NCBI GenBank assembly: GCA_002281485.1
Contig: NCGF01000001.1
Span: 62,001 to 126,000, forward strand
Length of the DNA stretch: 64,000 nt
Origin: Sphingomonas sp. 28-66-16
GTDB taxonomy: Bacteria > Pseudomonadota > Alphaproteobacteria > Sphingomonadales > Sphingomonadaceae
Reading direction: 5' to 3'
Every line of letters begins with the position of its first letter. The first letter of the stretch is position 1. The notes beneath the pieces were generated by a model. The model made no database searches and was not told the origin of the DNA. It was given only the letters and a program-made list of their open reading frames with translations. Of the stretch, positions 27,235-34,789 are shown in pieces. Position numbers and translations under genes: made by a program.

Positions 27235-29690
27235 CGTTCCTCCCGTTCGAGCCGCGATACCGTCAGGAAGTTCTCCGGCGAGACGCGGATCGCCGCTCCG
27301 GTCGGGCAGGCGCGCACGCATGCGGGCCCGCCCTTGATCCCCGAGCACATGTCGCATTTGATCGCCTTTTTGGGCAATTCGACGTCCGGCCGGGCATGTT
27401 TCTTGCGCCACGCCTTGCTCGGCTCGCCCGGCCCTGGCCCCGCCCCAAGCAACAGCCAGCGGAGCAGGGACGGTTTCGGCGGCGGGACGCTGTCCATCCG
27501 GATCACGCCGTAAGGGCAGTTGCGCTGGCAATTGCCGCAGCCGATGCAGCTTTCATCGATGAACACCTCGCCGTCCGGGCCGCGATGGATCGCATTGGGC
27601 GGGCAATCGGCCATGCAGTGCGGATGTTCACAATGCCGGCAGCTCGTCGGCACATGGAGATGGGCATAGGTCCGCCCGGCCTCGCGATCGAGCCGCGACA
27701 GCCCCTCATGACTGTCGGCGCAGGCCTTCTCGCAATTGTCGCAGCCGACGCACAGATTCTCGTCGATCAGCAGCACGTCGGTGGCCTCGCCGATGCCATT
27801 GTCGACGAGGAATTTGGCGGTCTGCGAATACATGTCGACGATGCCCGAGAAACTGTCCTTGCGGCTCTCGACAAAGGCGTTGACGTTCTGGCGCGCGGCC
27901 ATGTCGGCGCGCGCCTTTTCGAGCAGCCGCGGCTTCGCCTCGAGCAGCCGGCGAAAGCTTTCGCCCTTGAGCCGGATCACCTCGGACTTGATCGCCGCCT
28001 TGACGGTCGCGGTGCGCTTGCCGCCCGCGATCAACGCCATTTCGCCGACATAGGAGCCCGCCGGCAGATAGGAGAGAAACACCGGTTTGCCGCCGACGCT
28101 CTTCTCGACGATCATGCTGCCGACCCGGATCACGAAGATGTCGTCGCCCTCCTCGCCCTCGGTGATGATCGGCTTGCCGGCACGCACCGTCTCGATCTCG
28201 GCGGCGTCGAGCACCTCGGTCAGATCGGCGGCGACCAACCCCGAACCGAACATCTGCAGCAATTGCCGCTCCACCGAAATCCGGGTCACCGCGCGCTTGG
28301 CGGCGGGCACCGACGCCATCAGCTTGAGCGCGGCGGTGCGCGACACCTCGACGACGACGACGTCGCTCGCCGCGCGGATCGTCGCCCCGCGCCGCCGACC
28401 CGAGATCAGCCCGACTTCGCCGAAGATCGATCCCTGCTCGATCGGCACCGTGATCGACGGATCGTCCTTGCTGACCTCGACCAGCACCGATCCCTGGACG
28501 ATGCCGAACAGCGACGAGCCGATCGCGTTGCGTTCGAAGATCGTCTCGCCCTTGCGATAGGCGCGCACGTCCGAATCGAGCATGAACTCGCGCATCTGCA
28601 GCGGCGACAGCTCGTTGAGGATGCTCACATTGCTGCGCAGCGATTCGAGCCATTGATCGACCGAGGGTTGGCTCTTGCGGCCCTTGAACGCGGCGAACTT
28701 CGCTTCGAGCAACGGTTCGTCGGCCGGCTTCAGCGTGGTGTTGCCGTTGATGAACTCGATGACGTCGTAGCCCTGGTTCATGCAATGCTTGATCAGCGGA
28801 TAGCCGGCGAGCGCGCCGATCACGAAGATGCCCGGCTTGGTCGTCTCGAACACCGGCGACAGTTGCGGGAACGCCTCGCGGTCGGCGCTGGTGAACGCGA
28901 TCCCGCACGATTCGATGAACGCGCGCGGCGCCGCCGAGCCCATCCGCGCGATGATCCGGTCGCAGCGGATCGTTTCCTGGCCGCTCGGGGTGTCGAGGAC
29001 GAGCTGCCCGTCTTTCACTTCGGCGGGGGTGGTTTCGAGCCGGATCGAGACCCGCCCCCGCTCGCCGGCTTCGGTGAGCAATTTGACGTTGGCCGGCTTC
29101 GAGCGGGCGAAATCGGCCGACCGGTTGAGGATGGTGACGATATTGCCCTGCGCCGGATCGGCAGCGAGGCCGAGCGCGTTTTCGATGCCGGCGTCACCCG
29201 ATCCGATCACCGTGATATGTTCGTCGACATAGGCGCCCGGGTCGTCGAGCTGATACTGGACATGCGGCAGATCGGCGCCCGCGCAACGCATCCGATTGGG
29301 GTTGCCCTGGGTGCCGATCGCCATCACGATTCGTTCGGCGGCGATCGTCGTGCCATCGGTCAGCAGGATTTCGAAATCGCCCTGGTCGCCCGTGATCGCC
29401 TTCACCTCGCTGCGGTACCGGACCTTGACCCCGCGTTCGGCCGCCTGGCGATCCCATATCGCAAGGATCGCCTCGCGCTTGCCGGCCGCGAAATCGACGT
29501 CGGAACGCAGCACGAGCTGGCTGGGCGTCGCCATCACATGCTTGCCCTTCTGATATTTGTAGATCGTATCAGAAAGGTGGTCGGTTTTCTCGAGCAAGAC
29601 GTGCGAGAGCCCGAGTTGCGCAGCCCGCGCGGCCGCGCTCAGCCCGGCCGGTCCCGAGCCGATGATGGCGACGCGGACGCGGTCCCCCAT
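27231..29690 (-). CDS. FAD/NAD(P) oxidoreductase fused to two cyclic-nucleotide-binding domains and four 4Fe-4S motifs
   Basis: An 819-residue cytoplasmic protein without signal peptide or TM helix. Residues ~5-320 form a two-dinucleotide-fold flavoprotein (GSGPAG at 11-16, GSGDAG at 163-168) of the thioredoxin-reductase/YpdA type. Two cNMP-binding domains follow, ~360-475 and ~485-600; the second has a complete phosphate-binding cassette (GEMALIAGGKRTATV, E550, R559), the first a variant (FGEVGL...RRRGATI). Residues ~640-800 are a DmsB/NrfC-like ferredoxin with sixteen cysteines (647, 650, 653, 657; 684, 687, 692, 696; 715, 718, 721, 725; 779, 782, 791, 795), enough for four clusters. The ATG at 29690 follows GGGGGGAT. 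It heads the operon with cytochrome b, FHA-decahaem and phosphodiesterase genes. Likely an NAD(P)H-linked module whose activity responds to cAMP or cGMP. Confidence 0.88.
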   Translation of the reverse strand: MGDRVRVAIIGSGPAGLSAAARAAQLGLSHVLLEKTDHLSDTIYKYQKGKHVMATPSQLVLRSDVDFAAGKREAILAIWDRQAAERGVKVRYRSEVKAITGDQGDFEILLTDGTTIAAERIVMAIGTQGNPNRMRCAGADLPHVQYQLDDPGAYVDEHITVIGSGDAGIENALGLAADPAQGNIVTILNRSADFARSKPANVKLLTEAGERGRVSIRLETTPAEVKDGQLVLDTPSGQETIRCDRIIARMGSAAPRAFIESCGIAFTSADREAFPQLSPVFETTKPGIFVIGALAGYPLIKHCMNQGYDVIEFINGNTTLKPADEPLLEAKFAAFKGRKSQPSVDQWLESLRSNVSILNELSPLQMREFMLDSDVRAYRKGETIFERNAIGSSLFGIVQGSVLVEVSKDDPSITVPIEQGSIFGEVGLISGRRRGATIRAASDVVVVEVSRTAALKLMASVPAAKRAVTRISVERQLLQMFGSGLVAADLTEVLDAAEIETVRAGKPIITEGEEGDDIFVIRVGSMIVEKSVGGKPVFLSYLPAGSYVGEMALIAGGKRTATVKAAIKSEVIRLKGESFRRLLEAKPRLLEKARADMAARQNVNAFVESRKDSFSGIVDMYSQTAKFLVDNGIGEATDVLLIDENLCVGCDNCEKACADSHEGLSRLDREAGRTYAHLHVPTSCRHCEHPHCMADCPPNAIHRGPDGEVFIDESCIGCGNCQRNCPYGVIRMDSVPPPKPSLLRWLLLGAGPGPGEPSKAWRKKHARPDVELPKKAIKCDMCSGIKGGPACVRACPTGAAIRVSPENFLTVSRLEREER

Positions 29691-29834
29691 GGCGATTATC
29701 CCCCCGTCGTTGCGGCGCGCGCACCACCCCCGTGCCGTCGTTCGCCGCAGAATGCGCTTTGAAGCGCGATGACGGCACCCTAACATGACGGCCGCGAACT
29801 ACCACCCTTGAACCTTCTGATCGCTGGGACAGTC
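29691..29834. promoter_or_regulatory. Divergent promoter region with a perfect 14-bp palindrome
   Basis: This 144-bp stretch separates the divergent starts of the cNMP-binding oxidoreductase operon and the CcmI-like gene, so it should hold both promoters. A hyphenated palindrome GCGCTTTGAAGCGC occupies 29754-29767 near its middle and is a candidate operator. No Crp-type TGTGA-N6-TCACA site is visible. The palindrome is short enough to be chance in GC-rich DNA. Confidence 0.4.
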
Positions 29835-30779
29835 ATGCCCTCTGCCAAGCCGGCCCCCCGATTCGCCACCTGGCTTTTGCTCGGCGCCGCCGCAGTGCTT
29901 TTGGTCTCAATAGCTTATGCGGTGTCACGCGGCGGCGCCGCGCCCGATGCCAAAACAGCCGCGATCCCGACGGCGACAGAGCCTCCGTCGACGCCGGCAT
30001 CGATCGAGGCACGCCGCGCGCGGACGCGCGCCGCGCCGGGTGATTCGCGTGCCTGGCAGGCGCTCGGCGAAGCCGAATTCGCGCAGGGCGCGTTCGGCGA
30101 CGCGGCCGCCGCCTTCGATCGGGCGACCCGGCTTTCCCCGGACAGGGCGGTCCTCTGGTCGGCGCTGGGCGAAGCCCTGGTGATGGCCAACCCGCGCGAT
30201 CCGATGCCGGCGCCCGCGCTGGTGGCGTTCCGCAAGGCGCTGTCGATCGATCCGAAGGATCCGCGCAGCCGCTATTTCGCAGCGGTCGCGCGTGATCTGA
30301 AGGGCGACCATCGCGGCGCGATCGACGACTGGTTCGCGCTGCTCGACGACACCCCCGCCGACGCCCCGTGGGACAATGATCTGCGCCGGACGATCATGCA
30401 GGTCGCCAGGATCAACAAGATCGATATTGCCGCACGAATGGCGGCCGCACGCCCGGCGACGCCGCATCCCCCGCTTGCGCCGGGCTTCGCGCCCGGCGCG
30501 GCGATTCCCGGCCCCGATGCGGACCAGATGCGCGCCGCCGGAGCGCTGCCGCCCAGCCAGCAGGCGGCGATGATCGCGGCGATGGTCGATCGGCTCGAAA
30601 CCAAGCTGCGCGCCGATCCGGCCAATGTCGATGGCTGGGTGATGCTGATGCGCAGCCGGATGACGATGGGCGATCGCGCGCAGGCCAGCGCTGCGCTCAA
30701 AGCGGCGATCGCTGCCAACCCGGCCGCGCGCGCGCGGCTCGAGGCCGCCGCCGCAAGCCTTCAGGTGCCGGCGCGCTGA
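29835..30779 (+). CDS. CcmI/NrfG-like TPR protein for c-type cytochrome maturation
   Basis: A 314-residue protein with one N-terminal membrane helix (FATWLLLGAAAVLLVSIAYAV) and a periplasmic region with tetratricopeptide repeats (RAWQALGEAEFAQGAFGDAAAAFDRA, shown here only in part as AWQALGEAEFAQGAFGDAA; again near the C-terminus as VDGWVMLMRSRMTMGDRAQA). This is the architecture of the C-terminal half of CcmI/CycH or NrfG, which hold apocytochromes for haem attachment. The other ccm genes are not in the window. Its place beside ~25 covalent haem sites suggests a dedicated chaperone for this locus. The ATG at 29835 follows GGGACAGTC; a TTG nine codons earlier is in frame but has no ribosome site. 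An intrinsic terminator follows directly. Confidence 0.75.
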   Translation: MPSAKPAPRFATWLLLGAAAVLLVSIAYAVSRGGAAPDAKTAAIPTATEPPSTPASIEARRARTRAAPGDSRAWQALGEAEFAQGAFGDAAAAFDRATRLSPDRAVLWSALGEALVMANPRDPMPAPALVAFRKALSIDPKDPRSRYFAAVARDLKGDHRGAIDDWFALLDDTPADAPWDNDLRRTIMQVARINKIDIAARMAAARPATPHPPLAPGFAPGAAIPGPDADQMRAAGALPPSQQAAMIAAMVDRLETKLRADPANVDGWVMLMRSRMTMGDRAQASAALKAAIAANPAARARLEAAAASLQVPAR

Positions 30780-30816
30780 CGCGGCATGCGCCGCGCGCCG
30801 GCACCGGCCTATTTTT
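30764..30816 (+). terminator. Strong intrinsic terminator overlapping the end of the CcmI-like gene
   Basis: A perfect 13-bp GC-rich stem (30764-30776 with 30793-30805) with a further 3-bp inner stem is followed six bases later by TTTTT (30812-30816). The left arm covers the last codons of the CcmI-like gene, and its stop codon sits in the loop. It ends the plus-strand transcript before it runs antisense into the adenylate cyclase gene. Confidence 0.82.
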
Positions 30817-33055
30817 CGGTTGCCTGGAAAACGCCGTCCCAGCCGGCGGGCGGCGGGTTATCGGTGAAATGCCGCACGCGATCGTGCATCAGGCCATAGA
30901 ATTTGGCGAGCCCGAAGGTGGCAGCGACCGGCGACCCCGTATCGAGCAACGCCTTCGCCGCGACCCATTGCTGCGCAGCATAGGCGCCGAGCATCGCCAC
31001 GTGATCGGCGGCAAAGACCTCGAATTCGGGCGTCTCGGCAACGGCTTCGTCGCCGATCAGCACATAGATCGTCTCGGGCGCGTCGCGCCCGACGACGCGC
31101 ACGCAATCGAGCGGCAGTATCGCGAACCGGGGCAGATGGCGCTCGAGCGATTCGCCGATCGCGATCCTGACACCGTAATATTTGGTCAGCCCCTCGATCC
31201 GCGAAGCGAGGTTCACCGTATCGCCGATCAGCGAATAGGATAGCCGCTGCGCCGATCCCATGTTGCCGACGCAGCACGGACCGGCATTGAGGCCGATGCC
31301 GAGATTGACCACGCCGGGCCAGGGTTCGGCGGTCTGGTTGGGCATGTCGATGTTGAGCTTTTCGAGCCGCGCCACCATCGCCAGCGCTGCGCGGGCGGCG
31401 TTGGCATGTTGATCGGGATCGTCGAGCGGCGCATTCCAGAACGCCAGGATCGCATCGCCGATGAACTTGTCGATCGTCGCCTTGCGGGCGAGCAATATGT
31501 CGCACATCGGGGTCAGGAAGGCGATCAGGAAGCGGATGATCTCCTTCGGCGTGAGCTGTTCGGAGATCGAGGAGAAACTCCGGATATCGCAGAACAGCAC
31601 GGTCATCTCGCGCTCTTCGCCGCCGAGTTCGAGCTGGCTCGGATCATCGACGATCCGCTTGACGAGCGCCGGCGATAGATAACGGTCAAACGCCTGGTGG
31701 ATATACGCGCGCTGGCGTTCCTCGCGGTAGAAGATCACCACCGTCTCGACGAGATAGACCGCGGTCAGCCCGATCACGGCATAGGTGGGGTCGAGCAGGA
31801 AGTGATAGGTGCGGAACGCTTCCCAGCTGCCCCCCATCGTGCCGGCGATCATGGCTGCCCCCAGCAGCGCCCCGCGCGTCGCGCCGATCGCCGGCAGCAG
31901 GATCGCCAGCACCAGCCCGAACACCACCAGCAAGCTGCGTTCGAGCCCCGGCGCCCAATCTGGCCGGGTGAGGAACTTGCCGAGGATCATCTGTTCGACG
32001 GCCTGGGCATGCACCATCACGCCCAGATCGCGATCCTGGATCGGCGTGGCGACGAGATCGCGCAGACCGACCGCACCGGCCCCGATGAAGACGATCCGCC
32101 CGGCAAATTCACGCTCCATCTCGGCCGGGGAAAGCTTTCCTTCGAGGACCTTCCAGGCAGGGACGACGCGATCGGGATGCGGCGCGGTAAAATACATCCA
32201 GAGTTCGCCGGCCGGGGTCGTCGGCACTTCGAAGTCGCCGATCTTGATCGAGACGACGTCGCCCCCTGTCCCGCCGAGCTCGCCGCTGGCATTGCTCGAC
32301 TTGACGAGGATCGAGCCCGCCCCTTGGGCAACGCGCAGCGCATCGGCCGATAGTGACGGCAGCAACTGGCCATTGGCCGAGGCGATCATCGGCGCCTTGC
32401 GGACGATGCCATCGCTGTCGCCGACCAGACTGACGAAGCCGAGCCCGGTCGCCGCCGCGCTGAGCGGTGCGAGCGGCTGGATCGCGTTGGTGAACCCCGC
32501 GACGCCGGCGCTCGGCGACGAGCCCAGCACCGCGATTCCGGCCTTCGGCGCGGGCACCGCACCGCGACCCTCGCGAGTCAGGAACAGGCCGAGCGTCACC
32601 GGCGCCTGGCGGATCACGTCGGCAAGGGCGGTATCATTGTCAGGCAGCGATTCGAGGAGGGCGCGCATCGCCGGGCTGCCACCCTCGCGTTGCAGCCGTT
32701 TGGCGAGCCGCGCCGGCGAGGTCCGGTCGCTTTCCGAAAAGACGATGTCGAACGCGATCGCCGATGCGCCGGCATTGGCGATCCGGCGCGTCAGATCGGC
32801 GATATCGGTGCGCGGCCACGGCCACTGGCCGAGCCGCCTGATCGTTTCATTGTCGATATCGACGATCCGGACCGGCGCTTCCTCATAGGGGCGCGGCGCG
32901 ATCCGCTGAAATCCATCGAACAGCAGAAGACCGGTACGGTTGAGCTGCGATACGCCAAACACCTGCAACATCGCTGCAACCGCCAGCGTCGCGAGGCCGG
33001 GCACGATCAATCCGCCGCGCCGCCTCAAATAGCTGCGGATTGGCCCGCCCGCCAT
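30809..33055 (-). CDS. CHASE2-domain adenylate cyclase (class III)
   Basis: Membrane cyclase of about 748 residues that should make cAMP from ATP. After an N-terminal helix, a periplasmic CHASE2 sensor fills about residues 40-350 (VRIVDIDNETIRRLGQWPWPR, AIAFDIVFSE, GRIVFIGAGAVGLRD). Three helices follow (~365-440), then the cyclase domain: FCDIRSF carries the first metal Asp (~480), TIDKFIGDA the base-specifying Lys (~520) and the second Asp (~524), and SLIGDTVNLASRIEGL the transition-state Asn/Arg. All key residues are intact. The ATG at 33055 has GGGGGG seven bases upstream; an ATG at 33070 adds five residues. It faces the CcmI-like gene tail-to-tail and is divergent from a FecR operon. Being next to cNMP-sensing and cNMP-degrading genes, it may serve that system. 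Confidence 0.9.
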   Translation of the reverse strand: MAGGPIRSYLRRRGGLIVPGLATLAVAAMLQVFGVSQLNRTGLLLFDGFQRIAPRPYEEAPVRIVDIDNETIRRLGQWPWPRTDIADLTRRIANAGASAIAFDIVFSESDRTSPARLAKRLQREGGSPAMRALLESLPDNDTALADVIRQAPVTLGLFLTREGRGAVPAPKAGIAVLGSSPSAGVAGFTNAIQPLAPLSAAATGLGFVSLVGDSDGIVRKAPMIASANGQLLPSLSADALRVAQGAGSILVKSSNASGELGGTGGDVVSIKIGDFEVPTTPAGELWMYFTAPHPDRVVPAWKVLEGKLSPAEMEREFAGRIVFIGAGAVGLRDLVATPIQDRDLGVMVHAQAVEQMILGKFLTRPDWAPGLERSLLVVFGLVLAILLPAIGATRGALLGAAMIAGTMGGSWEAFRTYHFLLDPTYAVIGLTAVYLVETVVIFYREERQRAYIHQAFDRYLSPALVKRIVDDPSQLELGGEEREMTVLFCDIRSFSSISEQLTPKEIIRFLIAFLTPMCDILLARKATIDKFIGDAILAFWNAPLDDPDQHANAARAALAMVARLEKLNIDMPNQTAEPWPGVVNLGIGLNAGPCCVGNMGSAQRLSYSLIGDTVNLASRIEGLTKYYGVRIAIGESLERHLPRFAILPLDCVRVVGRDAPETIYVLIGDEAVAETPEFEVFAADHVAMLGAYAAQQWVAAKALLDTGSPVAATFGLAKFYGLMHDRVRHFTDNPPPAGWDGVFQATEK

Positions 33056-33385
33056 GATGTTGCCCCCCATGCGTCGCCCGATCGCGCGACGTGGTGCCCT
33101 CTAGCACGGATTGATTGGCGCCGAAAATTACCGGTGTCGCGACAGCGTCGATCGGCCCGGAAGATCTTTGGTGAGATCAATTCAATTACACCGCAAATCA
33201 GCATCTTGTAAAAAGACGGACTATCGAAATTGATGACGGACGTGGCGTGTGCAGCAAGAAAATAACCTCTTGCAGCATTTTTTTGGAGTATTTTGCGACC
33301 AGCTTGCCTAACATGGGTTTATTGTTCCGGTCCCACGCGGTGTTGCAAATTGGCTGGTTCAACCTCGGGGGAGGGGACTGAGATC
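33056..33385. promoter_or_regulatory. AT-richer divergent region between the cyclase and FecR units
   Basis: A 330-bp stretch without a credible gene. Bases ~33170-33340 are distinctly AT-rich for this window and include a seven-T tract (33278-33284) and several TATTTT/TTATTG elements, as expected of promoters for both divergent units. I cannot assign a confident -35/-10 pair or operator. No tRNA or structured RNA was recognised. Confidence 0.5.
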
Positions 33386-33796
33386 ATGAAATTACTGCAA
33401 TCGCGCACGGTGCGCCGCCTGGCATTTTTTGCGGGCGGCGCAATGCTTTGGACGGGGCCTGCGCCTGCTCAGGACGATCGCGTCGCGGCGCTCGATCCGA
33501 TCGCGGAGGCCTCCACCGATGTCGAGGCCGGGATGGCGCTTGCTGCGCAGCAATCGGCTGCCGGCGATCTCGTCGAGGCCGCCGCGACGCTCGAGCGGGT
33601 GCTGCTGCTCCACCCGCTCGCGCATCGGGCGCTGATCGTTCATGCGGGGCTCTTGTGCCGGCTCGACGATGCCGAAGGCGGCCGGATCGAGCTCGCGAAG
33701 TTTCTGAACCCGCCGGTGGCCGATCCGGCGTGGACCGCGGCAATCGGCGCCTGTGGCGCAATGCCGGTTGCGGCGAACCAGGGGACTGGCAAATGA
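33386..33796 (+). CDS. Small exported TPR-like protein upstream of FecR
   Basis: A 136-residue protein with a signal peptide (MKLLQSRTVRRLAFFAGGAM, cleaved near APAQ-DD) and a helical body. The segment GMALAAQQSAAGDLVEAAAT followed by LERVLLLHPLAHRALIVHAG reads as one or two tetratricopeptide-like helices. The ATG at 33386 follows GAGGGGACTGAGATC. Its stop overlaps the start of the FecR-domain gene by four bases, so the two are coupled. Small TPR plus FecR pairs are often seen near CHASE2 cyclases. Function unknown; a periplasmic scaffold for the FecR protein is a guess. Confidence 0.7.
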   Translation: MKLLQSRTVRRLAFFAGGAMLWTGPAPAQDDRVAALDPIAEASTDVEAGMALAAQQSAAGDLVEAAATLERVLLLHPLAHRALIVHAGLLCRLDDAEGGRIELAKFLNPPVADPAWTAAIGACGAMPVAANQGTGK

Positions 33797-34773
33797 ACGG
33801 ATCGACAACAAGCAATCGCGCGCGCGCCAATCGGTCGCTGATCGGTGCCGCCGTCCTGCTCGCCACCTTGCCAGCGGCGGCGCAGGCGCAGGTCGTCGGC
33901 GTCAACGCCGCCGTGCACAACAAGGTGTCGATCCGCAGCAATGCGGCCAAGACGTCGCGGCCCGCCGTGCTCAAGGATCGTGTCGCGCTCAACGATGAAG
34001 TGCAGACCCAGGCCAACAGCCAGTTGCGCGTCCTGCTGCTCGACAAATCGGACTTCACCGTCGGCGCCAACGCGCGGGTGACGATCGACCGCTTCGTCTA
34101 TGATCCGGCGCGCGGGACCCGCTCGATGGGCGCGACCGTCGCACGCGGGGCATTCCGCTTCATGTCGGGTCGTTCGAGCGGCGCGGGATCGACCGGATCG
34201 ACGATCAAGACCCCGATCGCGTCGATCGGCATCCGCGGCACGATGGTCGAAGGCACCGTCGGCGCCGAGGCCGTCCGCATCGCCGCGCTCGAGCCGGCGG
34301 TCGGCCCCGGCGTCCGCAGCGACCCGGCGACCGCCTCGCTGATCATCCTGCGCGGCCCCGGCCCGAACCAGCAGGGCAATTCGCGCCCGGGCGCGATCGA
34401 CGTTCAGTTCGGCAACCGGCTGATCACGCTCGATCGGCCGATGCAGGCGCTGTATCTCCCGGGCGCCGGCATGGCGCCGATCGGCCCCTTCACCGTTTCG
34501 CCGTCGGCGCTCAGCGACGTGCAAATCCTGATCAATCCCGCATTGGCCGGCAAGCTCAGCATCGCGGCAGCGCTGTTGGGGGCAGCCCGCCAGGGCGGTA
34601 GCACCGGTTCGGGCGGCGGCAAGGCGCCCTCGAGCGGTGGCAACGGCGGATCGTCGGGCGGCCAGCTCGCCAAGACGGGTCGCTTCCCGTTGCTCGCCGC
34701 GCTCGGGCCGCTCGGCGCGATCATCGGCGTCATCGTCGCGACCCAGGGCAGCGACACCCCCGCCAGCCGGTAA
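33793..34773 (+). CDS. FecR-domain exported protein
   Basis: A 326-residue protein with a signal peptide (core SLIGAAVLLATLPAAAQAQ) and a FecR-type domain at about residues 45-150: VALNDEVQTQANSQLRVLLL, then DFTVGANARVTIDRFVYDP and SIGIRGTMVEG, which is the usual pattern of this beta-rich domain. The C-terminal third is Gly/Ser-rich and ends in a hydrophobic segment (FPLLAALGPLGAIIGVIVAT) that could anchor it. Stand-alone periplasmic FecR proteins lack the anti-sigma helix of true FecR, and no ECF sigma factor is nearby, so iron regulation is not implied. It overlaps the TPR-like gene by 4 bp and converges with the cyclophilin gene. Confidence 0.85.
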   Translation: MNGSTTSNRARANRSLIGAAVLLATLPAAAQAQVVGVNAAVHNKVSIRSNAAKTSRPAVLKDRVALNDEVQTQANSQLRVLLLDKSDFTVGANARVTIDRFVYDPARGTRSMGATVARGAFRFMSGRSSGAGSTGSTIKTPIASIGIRGTMVEGTVGAEAVRIAALEPAVGPGVRSDPATASLIILRGPGPNQQGNSRPGAIDVQFGNRLITLDRPMQALYLPGAGMAPIGPFTVSPSALSDVQILINPALAGKLSIAAALLGAARQGGSTGSGGGKAPSSGGNGGSSGGQLAKTGRFPLLAALGPLGAIIGVIVATQGSDTPASR

Positions 34774-34789
34774 CGGCTGCGCGCGGCGT

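Noticed and set aside
27396-29762. A 788-codon plus-strand frame over the flavoprotein gene
   Set aside because: The minus strand shows dinucleotide folds, cNMP cassettes and 16 cluster cysteines; the plus frame is an antisense shadow.
34617-34665. Gly/Ser-rich stretch of the FecR-domain protein as a DNA repeat
   Set aside because: It is coding low complexity (linker) and not a conserved nucleotide repeat.
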